From CAVVEC01 sp963770485 (GTDB lineage Bacteria; Acidobacteriota; Terriglobia; Terriglobales; Acidobacteriaceae): 64,000 nucleotides of DNA. Below the pieces are notes generated by a model, which did not search any database, was not told the origin of the DNA, and saw only the letters and a list, made by a program, of their open reading frames with translations. A program made the position numbers and the translations under genes. The stretch lies in contig CAVYPX010000016.1 in NCBI GenBank assembly GCA_963770485.1, forward strand, positions 1,051,920-1,115,919. The letters run 5' to 3'. Each line of letters starts with the position of its first letter. The first letter of the stretch is position 1. This document shows, one piece after another, positions 25,683-33,911 of the stretch.

Positions 25683-26893
25683 CCATGCCTGGGTCGCCGA
25701 ACACAATCTATCTTCCCAAGGGTTTCAGTTTTTCAGCGGTTGCCGCAGGCGTCAAAGTCAGCGGCCGGCTTGATCTTGCTCTCGTGGAAGCGATTCCGGG
25801 CACAACTGCCGCCGCGCTCTTCACCAGGAATCGTGTGGTCGCCGCGCCCCTGGAAGTGGGCCGGACATCGCTGGCCAAGACGCGCGGGCGGGTGAGGGCC
25901 GTCGTCGTGAACTCCGGCAATGCCAACTGCGCCACGGGCAAGCCAGGGTTACAGGCCTGCACCCGCATTTGCCGGGAAGTTGCGCGTCTGCTGGGAGTCC
26001 GAGCAGAGCAGGTCTTTCCGTCCTCCACCGGTATTATTGGGGTTCCGCTGCCCGCGGAAAAAATCGTTGCAAAGCTGCCGGAACTGATGGCCAGAAGCGA
26101 ATCAAGCGAGCAGGGAATCGCTCAATTTGCGCAGGCGATCATGACTACCGACACCCGGCCCAAGACCGCATCCGCACTCTTCCCTTCGGGGAACGTCCAA
26201 GTCAATCTGTGCGGGATCGCCAAGGGTTCGGGAATGATTCATCCTCAGCTGGCGACGATGTTGGTGTATCTCTTCACCGACATCGCCGCCAGCCCCGCCG
26301 ATTTGAAGCAGGTCCTGCGCGCCGCTTGTGAGCAGACTTTCAACTGCATTTCCGTTGACGGTGATACTTCAACCAACGACACGGTTCTGCTTTTGGCGTC
26401 AGGACAGAGTGGAATTGGACTTCGAGACACCTCGATCCGGAAGAAGTTTTCCGCCACCCTGTTTGACATCTGCCGATCCCTGGCGGACCAGATCATTGCC
26501 GATGGCGAAGGCGTGCAGCATGTGATCCACTTGTCGATCGAACAAGCGAAGGATCGCAAGGAGGCGCTGCGGGTAGCGCGGGCTATTGCTCACTCCTTGT
26601 TAGTGAAGACCGCGTGGGCGGGAGCGGACCCCAATTGGGGACGCATCCTGGCGGCGGCAGGGGCATGCGGAGTGCCTCTCGATGCTAATCGCGTGAGCAT
26701 CTATATCGGCAAGCAACTCGTTTGCCGCAATGGGGTGGGTTGCGGGTTCGATGAGTTACGGGCGCATCAGGATCTGGCCCAACCCCACTGCGACGTTCGA
26801 GTGCGGCTCGCACGCGGCCAGGCCGCTGCGGCGTTTACCACTACCGATTTGACTGCCGAGTACATTCGCATCAATGCTGACTATTCCACTTAG
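25679..26893 (+). CDS. argJ: bifunctional glutamate N-acetyltransferase / ornithine acetyltransferase
   Basis: 404 residues from ATG 25679, overlapping the preceding stop as ATGA. The self-cleavage site is ATMLVYLFTD within GIAKGSGMIHPQLATMLVY, where the Thr becomes the N-terminal nucleophile of the beta chain. VNSGNANCATG and SVDGDTSTNDTVLLLA are also conserved. Transfers acetyl from N-acetylornithine to glutamate, so the cycle needs argA only for priming. Last gene of the operon; no strong terminator is seen after it. Confidence 0.95.
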   Translation: MTMPGSPNTIYLPKGFSFSAVAAGVKVSGRLDLALVEAIPGTTAAALFTRNRVVAAPLEVGRTSLAKTRGRVRAVVVNSGNANCATGKPGLQACTRICREVARLLGVRAEQVFPSSTGIIGVPLPAEKIVAKLPELMARSESSEQGIAQFAQAIMTTDTRPKTASALFPSGNVQVNLCGIAKGSGMIHPQLATMLVYLFTDIAASPADLKQVLRAACEQTFNCISVDGDTSTNDTVLLLASGQSGIGLRDTSIRKKFSATLFDICRSLADQIIADGEGVQHVIHLSIEQAKDRKEALRVARAIAHSLLVKTAWAGADPNWGRILAAAGACGVPLDANRVSIYIGKQLVCRNGVGCGFDELRAHQDLAQPHCDVRVRLARGQAAAAFTTTDLTAEYIRINADYST

Positions 26894-26995
26894 GAAACGC
26901 CGATTGAGTTTCCATGTAGGCGCGGGTGCCTCGCCGGTGCGGGCCAAGACCTTCCGCTAACGCAGGGAGCGGAACCTGAGGTTTAACCCGATAGG

Positions 26996-27442
26996 TCAGC
27001 GTTGCTGCCGCATTCGAGATTCCTGCCGTCGCCGGCCCCATTCCTCCGTGGAGAATATTCCTGGCCCGGCATCGATTAGTCGGGGTAACATTTCGAAAAC
27101 TGCAACCGGACCCCATTTCGATCCTTCTCGCGTCCGGTATCCTCTGCGGTTCAGTTCCTCTGCAATGAAGGAATACGGACCATCTTCAATGAGCAATTCC
27201 ATCATCGTCAGCAGAATCTCGGTTTCGTTCCGGTCTTCTTCTAAGGCGGAACAATCCTGGGCCACGCGAAGGCCGAAGGGCGGGTTTTCGATTCGGCCCC
27301 GGATCGCGCCGGGTTCCGCTCCAGCAGCCTCGCGTTCCCACTCCACCGCAATGACCCTCCAACCCAACTTCTGGAACTTCTCGATCTCGTCGAGTTCCAG
27401 AGGACCGGATACAGGCTGACGAATATGCTCGGTTCGAGGCAT
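26996..27442 (-). CDS. conserved hypothetical protein with recombinase-like helical segment
   Basis: 148 residues. No full domain is recognised. The region IAEELNRRGYRTREGSKWGPVAVFEMLPRL resembles the DNA-binding Recombinase domain found after the resolvase domain of large serine recombinases, but no catalytic domain is present. The rest is charged and soluble. It stands alone, convergent with argJ. Could be a domesticated DNA-binding fragment; function is unassigned. Confidence 0.6.
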   Translation of the reverse strand: MPRTEHIRQPVSGPLELDEIEKFQKLGWRVIAVEWEREAAGAEPGAIRGRIENPPFGLRVAQDCSALEEDRNETEILLTMMELLIEDGPYSFIAEELNRRGYRTREGSKWGPVAVFEMLPRLIDAGPGIFSTEEWGRRRQESRMRQQR

Positions 27443-27888
27443 AGAAGAAACTCCCCCCGCGCTGGAAGTGTCTGGCGAAATCCAGCATGGCGGCGGCCAA
27501 AATTGAGGAGCATAACTCCCTTTTTTTCAATCACGCCAGGGCGTCCGGGCAGACCCAGAATGTTCGTCCATGGGATGGAATGTTCGGAATCGGACGCGAC
27601 GATGCCCACTTACAAGATCCCGGCAATTCACTGCCGGCTGCAGGAACGACCTATGGTCTTGCGCCGGCGGGCAATCACGAGCGCCTTCGATACCGAGGAG
27701 TGTGTCCTACCTGTCCCACCAGTGAACTTGAACACAGTGCCTGTCGTGCAGCGGCCGGTGGCCGCATTCCGATTGGTATTCGCATTGAGGTATTCGCGTG
27801 ATAAGAATTCACCCGCCGTAGGGCATCGGTCAAAATAGGCAACAGGAAAGCATGCCTGCGCATTCCGGGAACGCGCAGGGAATCGAAA
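27443..27888. other. gene-poor stretch
   Basis: Short open frames exist on both strands, but none has a recognisable family, a convincing ribosome site or consistent codon use. No repeat or RNA structure stood out. Confidence 0.5.
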
Positions 27889-28530
27889 TCAGGGATTGAC
27901 GAAGACGGGCGCCGACGCCTTCAAACCTCCGTATGAGACTGTAACCTGGATAATGGTCTGCATCATTACTGCACCGGTATCGATAGTAAGCAGTCCGCCG
28001 ACAATGGAGGCACTTCCCCCGAGGGAATTGTCAAGACTCCAGACGGCTAAGTTGGTTACATCCTGCTGGTTGCCGTCAATAACTCCAGCAGCGGTAAACT
28101 GAAATGAACTGCCCGAGTTAATGTTCGCGCTGATTGGGCTTATGTTCAGGGAAGACGCTTTAGGGTTGACAGTGACTGGGACGTCAACCGATTGATATTG
28201 ACAAGAAGAGCAGACGAAAGTGACGGTGGCATACCCCGGTGTGATGCCTAATAGCAGCCCATTGGAGTTTACCTTAACAATTCCCGCGTCAGATGAAGAC
28301 CAGGAGCCCTGCGGCGTGATGTTCTGATTGGTTGCGAAGGAATAAGCAACGGCTTGAAGTTGCAGCGCATCGCCAACCGTCAGGCTTGCCGTAGCCGGGT
28401 TGACGGATAGAGAAGTCCCTTGACTATTGATCGCATTGGTCGAACCTCCGCAACCGATAAGGACAGAGGTCAGCAAAAGGCAAAGCGCAAAGAAAGCGCA
28501 TCGCAAAGGAAGCCTCCTCAGTGATTCCAT
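27889..28530 (-). CDS. lipoprotein with bacterial Ig-like (Big) domains
   Basis: 213 residues. Signal peptide with lipobox LIGC (Cys about residue 27) followed by GGS. Two Big_2-type Ig-like units: LSVNPATASLTVGDALQLQAVAYS...GYATVTF (about 40-118) and LNISPISANINSGSSFQFTAAGVI (about 128-213). Such units are common in secreted Acidobacteriota proteins with adhesive or spacer roles. No enzyme domain follows, so the protein is probably only a surface lipoprotein. It is next to a rearranged region (28604-28964). Confidence 0.8.
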   Translation of the reverse strand: MESLRRLPLRCAFFALCLLLTSVLIGCGGSTNAINSQGTSLSVNPATASLTVGDALQLQAVAYSFATNQNITPQGSWSSSDAGIVKVNSNGLLLGITPGYATVTFVCSSCQYQSVDVPVTVNPKASSLNISPISANINSGSSFQFTAAGVIDGNQQDVTNLAVWSLDNSLGGSASIVGGLLTIDTGAVMMQTIIQVTVSYGGLKASAPVFVNP

Positions 28531-28603
28531 AACGACCCCGCGCCGGGATTATACCCGGAATCTCCTTCTTGATTTCAACAACGGCGCAATTGTATGCCCA
28601 TCT

Positions 28604-28822
28604 TTATCGTGAGCCCCGTCCCAAGAGCACAATCTTAATGGTCTGAAATATTATGAGTAGGTCGAGTCCCAAGGAAGCATTCTTGATGTAAAACAGGTCG
28701 TGCTGCAACTTCTCCTTTGCGTCTTCCACGGTGTTCCCGTACTTGTAACGAACCTGCGCCCAGCCGGTAATGCCAGGCCTCACTACATGTCGGACACCAT
28801 AGTAAGGAACTTCCTGTTCGAA
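28604..28822 (-). pseudogene. truncated bacterial sugar transferase (C-terminal fragment)
   Basis: Residues EVPYYGVRHVVRPGITGWAQ through KIVLLGRGSR match the C-terminal roughly 70 residues of undecaprenyl-phosphate hexose phosphotransferases (WcaJ/EpsL type). The catalytic and membrane portions upstream are missing; instead the frame continues into an unrelated alpha/beta hydrolase fragment. Thus a broken remnant of an exopolysaccharide locus. Confidence 0.8.
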
Positions 28823-28909
28823 ATCGTGCCCGGCATTTTTCACCGCAATGAACTCGACCGTCAGCCTGACCCGGCGATCAGCCTCAGCCATGCGCACCGA
28901 CTGATCAAA
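28817..28909 (-). pseudogene. alpha/beta hydrolase C-terminal fragment (inverted half)
   Basis: Encodes FDQSVRMAEADRR...TVEFIAVKNAGHDFE, the end of a prolyl-oligopeptidase-like hydrolase with the catalytic His (NAGH). It is fused in frame at FE to the sugar transferase fragment. The part that should precede it lies on the opposite strand at 28914-28964. Confidence 0.65.
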
Positions 28910-28913
28910 CGTA

Positions 28914-28964
28914 TCGAAGGATGATCCGCCATTGCTGCTGGCCCACGGGGAAAAAGACGTGCGC
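28914..28964 (+). pseudogene. alpha/beta hydrolase internal fragment (opposite strand half)
   Basis: Plus-strand codons read SKDDPPLLLAHGEKDVR, the strand and catalytic-Asp turn that normally comes immediately before FDQS in this family. A stop (TGA 28902-28904) lies just upstream. Together with 28817-28909 it indicates an inversion breakpoint near 28910-28913. Confidence 0.6.
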
Positions 28965-28985
28965 CACCCACCTCAACCAGCCCGC

Positions 28986-30029
28986 CTATTTCCGAAGTGC
29001 AGCGGTGCTGGCGGCGCCCGCATCGGGCAGGGATCGAAGCTCTTGCTGGATCCAGTCCAGTCCATTGTTGTCGCGGACTACGGTGTTGAACTCTTCCGGA
29101 GTCTTATAGATCACGACCGTTGAACCGCGAGGAACCGCGGCCCGCAGCTTTTCTTTGGATGCCTTGGGAGTATTGCGCTCGAAGATCGCATCCTGCAGGC
29201 GGAATTTATTCGCCTGAATCTTCGGCAGCCACGTAACCGGCTCCAGCATCTCAGCCTTTTTCAAGAACTCAGGTTTCACATAATTCGCCCGCTCGTCTTC
29301 CGGAACGAAGGGCGAAGTTGCCATCCAGGTCGGCCAATCGCCCCATGGGTCCATCGCATCCAGCACCTTGATGCGCGGGTCGACCGCGGAAGCCAGGATG
29401 CCGATGCTGGCTCCCGACCCTTGTGTGAACATGCCCACCCGTGTCATATCGAGATCGCCCCGCTTGGCCAGGTAATCAAGAACCTCCTGCACATCGTGCG
29501 CAGAGGTCGCAAGGCACTCCTGCAGTTCGCTGATGAACCACTCTTTCATCGGCCGGTCGTGGTAGCGGTGCCCAGTGAGCGCGGAGACGAAGCCGACCGC
29601 GGCAAAACCGTCCTTGGTCACGGCCTTTTGGAAGCTTTCGTCTTTGAAGCGGTCGGTCTCCGATGGATAACCATAGAGATACAGAATGACGGGAGGCTTC
29701 TTCACTCCCTTCGGCTTCATCACATAAAGGTCAAGGGGATCGCCCCACCGCCACTGCACCTGGGTCAACTCCACTGTGTACCCAGGGTAATCGTTGATGT
29801 ATCCGACGAGCGGCGGCATCGGCCTCAGACTGCTGGTGTCCAGGGCGGGTGTGGTCCAGTCCTCCGTCACTCCTTGGAAACGTGTGTCGGCTGGGTCAGC
29901 TATGGGGGGAGATATCTTTTCCAACTGACCAGCACTGGTTCCCGCTAGAGATAAGAGTGCCATTCCAAGAGCAAGCGTTCTAACGGACATGGGCAACAGA
30001 ATACTTCGCAGCATTACTTTTCTCCACAC
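28986..30029 (-). CDS. exported alpha/beta-hydrolase-fold protein
   Basis: 347 residues with a signal peptide (SVRTLALGMALLSLAGTSAGQ). The fold is indicated by PPVILYLYGYPSE (oxyanion strand), a VGMFTQGSGASIGILASAVDP elbow, DAMDPWGDW and a C-terminal VIYKTPEEF strand. At the elbow the residue aligned with the usual nucleophile Ser (GxSxG) appears to be Gly in TQGSG, so activity is uncertain. An internal start after the first Met is possible. The gene follows an intrinsic terminator, so it is probably transcribed separately from the PstS-like gene. Confidence 0.75.
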   Translation of the reverse strand: MWRKVMLRSILLPMSVRTLALGMALLSLAGTSAGQLEKISPPIADPADTRFQGVTEDWTTPALDTSSLRPMPPLVGYINDYPGYTVELTQVQWRWGDPLDLYVMKPKGVKKPPVILYLYGYPSETDRFKDESFQKAVTKDGFAAVGFVSALTGHRYHDRPMKEWFISELQECLATSAHDVQEVLDYLAKRGDLDMTRVGMFTQGSGASIGILASAVDPRIKVLDAMDPWGDWPTWMATSPFVPEDERANYVKPEFLKKAEMLEPVTWLPKIQANKFRLQDAIFERNTPKASKEKLRAAVPRGSTVVIYKTPEEFNTVVRDNNGLDWIQQELRSLPDAGAASTAALRK

Positions 30030-30040
30030 TTTACTCGCAG

Positions 30041-30074
30041 AAAAGGGCGAACCGTTTGGAACAGTTCGCCCCTT
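30041..30074 (-). terminator. Rho-independent terminator of the PstS-like gene
   Basis: On the minus strand, arms GTTCGCCC/GGGCGAAC (plus strand 30045-30052 and 30064-30071) form an 8-bp GC-rich stem with an 11-base loop, followed by TTTT. It begins 28 bases after the stop of the gene at 30099-31883. Confidence 0.8.
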
Positions 30075-30098
30075 AGAGTTAATCGAACCACTTTTCCG

Positions 30099-31883
30099 TT
30101 AGGGGATGACTACGCAGTGATGTTCCGCCTGCGCAAGCCGGACGGTGGTGTCGGAGTCGTTCTCTATCTGGTTAGTCATGAGGATGCAGCCTCCCATGTC
30201 GCCGCCTTTGTCACCTGTAGCCGCAATGTTGATCGGAGCTGGTCCAATTTTCACTCCGCCGCCTACCTCCTGATAGTGCGAACGAAGGAGCACCATGCCC
30301 GGATCAGTCTGGCCCCCGGCGGTAACTTTGGTTGCGGGAACATAGTCCGGAACCGTGGTCACAACGAATTGCTGCGAATGGGTAATCAGGGTTCTGAGAT
30401 TGGTCAGCGCCGTTCCATTGCTCACGACCCGGAGAATGTTCCATGCCTTGTAGGAGCCGTTGCGTACGTTCGGGAACGACAAGCCTTTGCCGGGTGCTTT
30501 AGAGCCCCAGATCACGCTTTCCGGGCAGGGGAAGTTGCCGGCGCAGCTTGCCGGCAGATCGCCGACTCCGGGCAGGTTCCCCGGGTTCGAGGGCTGACCG
30601 GGATCAACGCTAGGTCCGGCTCCGTACACGTGGAACAGGGGGTCCACGCCGTTCAGAGTCAGGTAGCCATAGTTGGCATTGCTGGCGATCGAGCTGACGT
30701 TCCCGTAGCTGAAGAACGCGTACCCGATGCCGTCATGGCCGTTGTTGGTGAATGAGTTCAGCACGGACTTAACTTCTTCGCCGGTGCCGATAGCGCGGAA
30801 GCGGCTTCCACCACCACTAGCGCAAGCAGCTTCGAGCGGGTTGTTGGCGTTTCCACCCACGCCGGTCTCTTGGCTCTTGCCAGACGTGTCAACGTTAAAG
30901 GGATAACGGAAAACCGTGGCTTCTATGGTGTTCATTGTGCCAGATGTAACTTCGCGCTGATAGCCCTCGATCGTTCCAGACGACAAACCGAACGCATTGG
31001 CGTTGCAGTTTGTCCCGGAGAATACCTGTTGCACCTGGGCGTCGGTCGCGTCTTGCAGGCCGGCGAGCTCGTGGTTACGTTCAGCGATGAATATGACCAT
31101 TTCGGCGCCGATGTTTATCGTGGTGATTCCGGACGGAAGGCTAGTACCGGTGAACGGATCCTTGCCGCTGATGTTGAAAGCCACAACGTGGGCTCCGTTG
31201 GAGCTGCCCGGGTAGCCGCTCTTGACATCGCTTCCAACCAGGTGAGCGTTATCCAGAGTCGTCGGGCATGCGCCGGATGAGTTAATTCCGTAGCCCAAGC
31301 CGGCCAGGCCGTCGGGCCCGCCCCCCAGCGCGGAGTTCGCACGGCATGTCGCAAACAGCGCATCTTCCGGACGGATGTCAGTGGCGGCTGCGTTTACCCC
31401 GACTCCTGCTCCCGTGAACAGGGCCTGAATTGAGGCCGGAGGAGTCGAGTCGCTTCCCCAAACGGGAGCGGGGAGAGTGATAAGATTGCCAGGAGACGGG
31501 AAACTGCTAATGCCTACGACGCAATGGGGCTGGGCATAGTAACAACGGTCCCCGACAGCGGAGTCGGGTTTGATAAAGGCCCATACGTTTGGTGAGGACG
31601 CGCTATCCCAGACGATCCAGATAGGCGCGCCATCGACGACGAAGCTGCCCGATCCTGGCCGAGTGTCCGTAAGGTTAAAGTTGCCTGTACTGGTGTAGTG
31701 GAAACAGGGTGGTGTTGCACCGCTCAAGCAGTTTCCGCTTTTGTAGGCGCCCAGCGCGGCTGTCTGCCAGAGCGCCGTGGATCCAGCAATCATCAACTTG
31801 ACGGTTTGAGCGTGTGCTGCAGGGACAACGCCCGCAATCGCGATCAGGACCAGCACCGCGAAAAGTTGTTTTATACGCGACAT
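30099..31883 (-). CDS. exported PstS-like / periplasmic-binding-fold protein
   Basis: 594 residues from ATG 31883, with AAGGAA upstream; the longer GTG-type reading is rejected because the signal peptide starts here (MSRIKQLFAVLVLIAIAGVVPAAHA). The mature N-terminus VKLMIAGSTALWQTAALGAY resembles the phosphate-binding loop region of PstS-type proteins (GSTA). Other segments (GIGYAFFSYGN, AWNILRVVSNG) also fit a phosphate-binding-like fold, but large Cys-containing inserts make it twice the usual length. Divergent from the TonB receptor gene at 32271. Ligand unknown; relation to PstS is tentative. Confidence 0.6.
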   Translation of the reverse strand: MSRIKQLFAVLVLIAIAGVVPAAHAQTVKLMIAGSTALWQTAALGAYKSGNCLSGATPPCFHYTSTGNFNLTDTRPGSGSFVVDGAPIWIVWDSASSPNVWAFIKPDSAVGDRCYYAQPHCVVGISSFPSPGNLITLPAPVWGSDSTPPASIQALFTGAGVGVNAAATDIRPEDALFATCRANSALGGGPDGLAGLGYGINSSGACPTTLDNAHLVGSDVKSGYPGSSNGAHVVAFNISGKDPFTGTSLPSGITTINIGAEMVIFIAERNHELAGLQDATDAQVQQVFSGTNCNANAFGLSSGTIEGYQREVTSGTMNTIEATVFRYPFNVDTSGKSQETGVGGNANNPLEAACASGGGSRFRAIGTGEEVKSVLNSFTNNGHDGIGYAFFSYGNVSSIASNANYGYLTLNGVDPLFHVYGAGPSVDPGQPSNPGNLPGVGDLPASCAGNFPCPESVIWGSKAPGKGLSFPNVRNGSYKAWNILRVVSNGTALTNLRTLITHSQQFVVTTVPDYVPATKVTAGGQTDPGMVLLRSHYQEVGGGVKIGPAPINIAATGDKGGDMGGCILMTNQIENDSDTTVRLAQAEHHCVVIP

Positions 31884-32270
31884 AGATGTTTGTTCCTTTC
31901 TCTGTGGTTGCAAAGCCTTACCTTATGGGAGTACGCGCAACCTTGCGTGCGCGCAGGAGTTCGTTTCTTGCCCACTGCCGCATTCCTCAACAGTGACCGA
32001 TCTACTACCTGCCTGCGTGAACCGTTGGTCTGCGGATACAGCTCTCACCGAACCGCGCTCGAAATTTATACCCGTACCCTAGCTGCCTACGGCCACAGCA
32101 GTATTAAAACTTGGCAAATATTCCGTGAATTGTCGGCTACAGCTGCGGACGGCTGACGGCCCCAGCTGTGGAAAGAATTTCACACGTTTTTAATAATCCT
32201 TTCGGCGACCTGTCCTGTAGAATCCCCTGCTTCCGGATTCACGTGAAATACTCAGCCCGGAGAGGCACGT
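31884..32270. other. divergent intergenic region
   Basis: 387 bp between two divergent exported-protein genes, expected to hold both promoters. A T/A-rich run at 32183-32200 (ACACGTTTTTAATAATCC) is a plausible promoter element for the TonB gene. No operator or riboswitch was recognised. Confidence 0.45.
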
Positions 32271-33488
32271 GTGACCCTTGTTCGGCTACGCGATTTCTTG
32301 CGCTCCAGTTGTGTCCTCGCCCTGGCGGCCCTCATTCCATTTCTCGCAACTGGTCAGGAGCAACCCAGAAAAGCGGACAACAAGTCCACCATCACTGGAA
32401 CGGTGAACGATCAAACTCAGGCAGTGGTGACTGGGGCGAAGGTTGTGCTGAGCAACGCGGCGGGGTTGAAGCAGGAAACCCAAACCGGTGACAAGGGCGC
32501 CTATTCCTTCTCTCATCTTGCCGCCGGGACTTATAGCCTGACGGTTACAGCTCCTAACTTCGCGACCCAGATCCTGGACAACGTCGCGTTGTCGGAGGGC
32601 CAGGAACTAAGTCTGGAAGTTACGCTGGAACCGGAAAAAGCGAAAACTGAAGTGAATGTGGAATCCAGCGGTCCGGCACAGGTCGAGGTGGAGAATGCCA
32701 CCGTTTCTGGCACGATCACCGAAAAAGAGGTCGTTAGCATCGGCCTGAATGGACGGAATTTTACCCAGTTGATCGCGCTCGCGCCTGGAGTTAGCAATCA
32801 AACCGGGCAAGACGAAGCCAAGGTGGGAGTGGTCGGCAGCGTGAAGTACAGCGTGAATGGCGGCCGGGTCGAGTACAACACCTTTGAGGTTGACGGCAGC
32901 GATGTCCTCAATACCGGTCTCAACGGCGCATCGAGTACTCTCATGGTCTATCCCAGCCTCGATGCCATTCAGGAAGTTAAAGTCCTGACTTCCAACTACG
33001 GCGCTCAATTCGGGCGCACGGCATCCGGCACAGTCGAAGTCATCACGAAATCCGGGACCAGTCAACTGCACGGGAATCTCTACGATTTCGTCCGCAATGA
33101 GTTCTTTAACTCGCGTAATTACTTCGATATCGGGAGCCATGCGCCGCTTTATCGCCGGCAGGATTTCGGGGGGACAATCGGCGGCCCGCTGACCATTCCG
33201 CACATTTACAACACCAATAACGACAAGACGTTTTTCTTTTTCTCCGAAGAGGCCCGCCTGGAGAAAACTCCAACGGAATACAACCAGGCGGTGCCCTCGC
33301 TGAAAGAGCGTGGTCTGGTTATGACGCCGCAGGGGATCCAGGAGAATCTAAGTCTCCCGAACGCAAACGGATTAGTTTCCCAAGTCTTCGATTTCAGTGA
33401 CGTGTGCCCGTTGATTGGAACGCCGGACTCCTTCGGTTTTAACCGCCAGAACTACCCGGATTGTCCGATCCGTGAACCCGGGCGCTAA
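32271..33488 (+). CDS. Oar-like TonB-dependent receptor, N-terminal portion of a frameshifted gene
   Basis: 405 residues before a frameshift stop. GTG start after GGAG. Signal peptide to about residue 28, then a carboxypeptidase-regulatory-like domain (about 38-125: STITGTVNDQTQAVVTGAKVV...GTYSLTVTAPNF), then a TonB plug-like domain (about 150-265: NGRNFTQLIALAPGV, VDGSDVLNTG, YGAQFGRTASGTVEVITKSG) and the first barrel strands. The reading ends PIREPGR because of one extra G in the GGG at 33480-33482; the next frame continues GANPPNSWQPIYNLLGQQF. Together with the two following entries it would make about 1387 residues. Confidence 0.85.
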   Translation: MTLVRLRDFLRSSCVLALAALIPFLATGQEQPRKADNKSTITGTVNDQTQAVVTGAKVVLSNAAGLKQETQTGDKGAYSFSHLAAGTYSLTVTAPNFATQILDNVALSEGQELSLEVTLEPEKAKTEVNVESSGPAQVEVENATVSGTITEKEVVSIGLNGRNFTQLIALAPGVSNQTGQDEAKVGVVGSVKYSVNGGRVEYNTFEVDGSDVLNTGLNGASSTLMVYPSLDAIQEVKVLTSNYGAQFGRTASGTVEVITKSGTSQLHGNLYDFVRNEFFNSRNYFDIGSHAPLYRRQDFGGTIGGPLTIPHIYNTNNDKTFFFFSEEARLEKTPTEYNQAVPSLKERGLVMTPQGIQENLSLPNANGLVSQVFDFSDVCPLIGTPDSFGFNRQNYPDCPIREPGR

Positions 33489-33911
33489 CCCTCCTAATAG
33501 CTGGCAACCTATTTACAACTTGCTGGGCCAACAATTTGCGGGGCAACCGGCGCAACTCGGGCGTGGACAAAAATGCCCTGGCAATCTTGAAGTCGAACCT
33601 GATCCCGCTGCCCAATGCCCCCAGTGGCTGCAACTTTAGCGTACCCAACATCGACCCCACCGACCCCAACCACTGCTACGACGCTGCAGTTTCTCCCTCC
33701 ACGTACTGGCGCGAGGAGCTTTTCCGCATTGATCAAATCCTGAGTGCCAAGGTCAAGGCATCATTTCGATACATTCACGATGCTTGGGATACGACGGTGC
33801 TGACGCCGCAATGGGGCGTCGTGCGGAACACATTCCCCACCGTCGAGAACCATTTCGTTGGGCCGGGTACAAGCCTGGTGGCTCGCCTGACCGAACACCA
33901 TCTCACCCACC
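33489..33911 (+). pseudogene. frame-disrupted middle of the Oar-like receptor gene
   Basis: The expected protein continues in three different frames. After 33482 frame 2 reads NPPNSWQPIYNLLGQQFAG; an extra G in the run 33540-33543 moves it to frame 3 (NRRNSGVDKNALAILKSNLI); an extra base at about 33893 returns it to frame 1 (TISPTLLNDLVFSYTNST). Three single-base insertions thus add up to three. Either assembly errors or a decayed gene. Confidence 0.8.

Noticed and set aside
32168..32491. Plus-strand frame of 107 codons overlapping the start of the receptor gene
   Set aside because: Different frame from the receptor signal peptide and no recognisable protein features.
33480..33543. Programmed ribosomal frameshifting at the G runs of the receptor gene
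   Set aside because: Three separate shifts would be needed, including one at a non-slippery site near 33893; errors or mutation are simpler.
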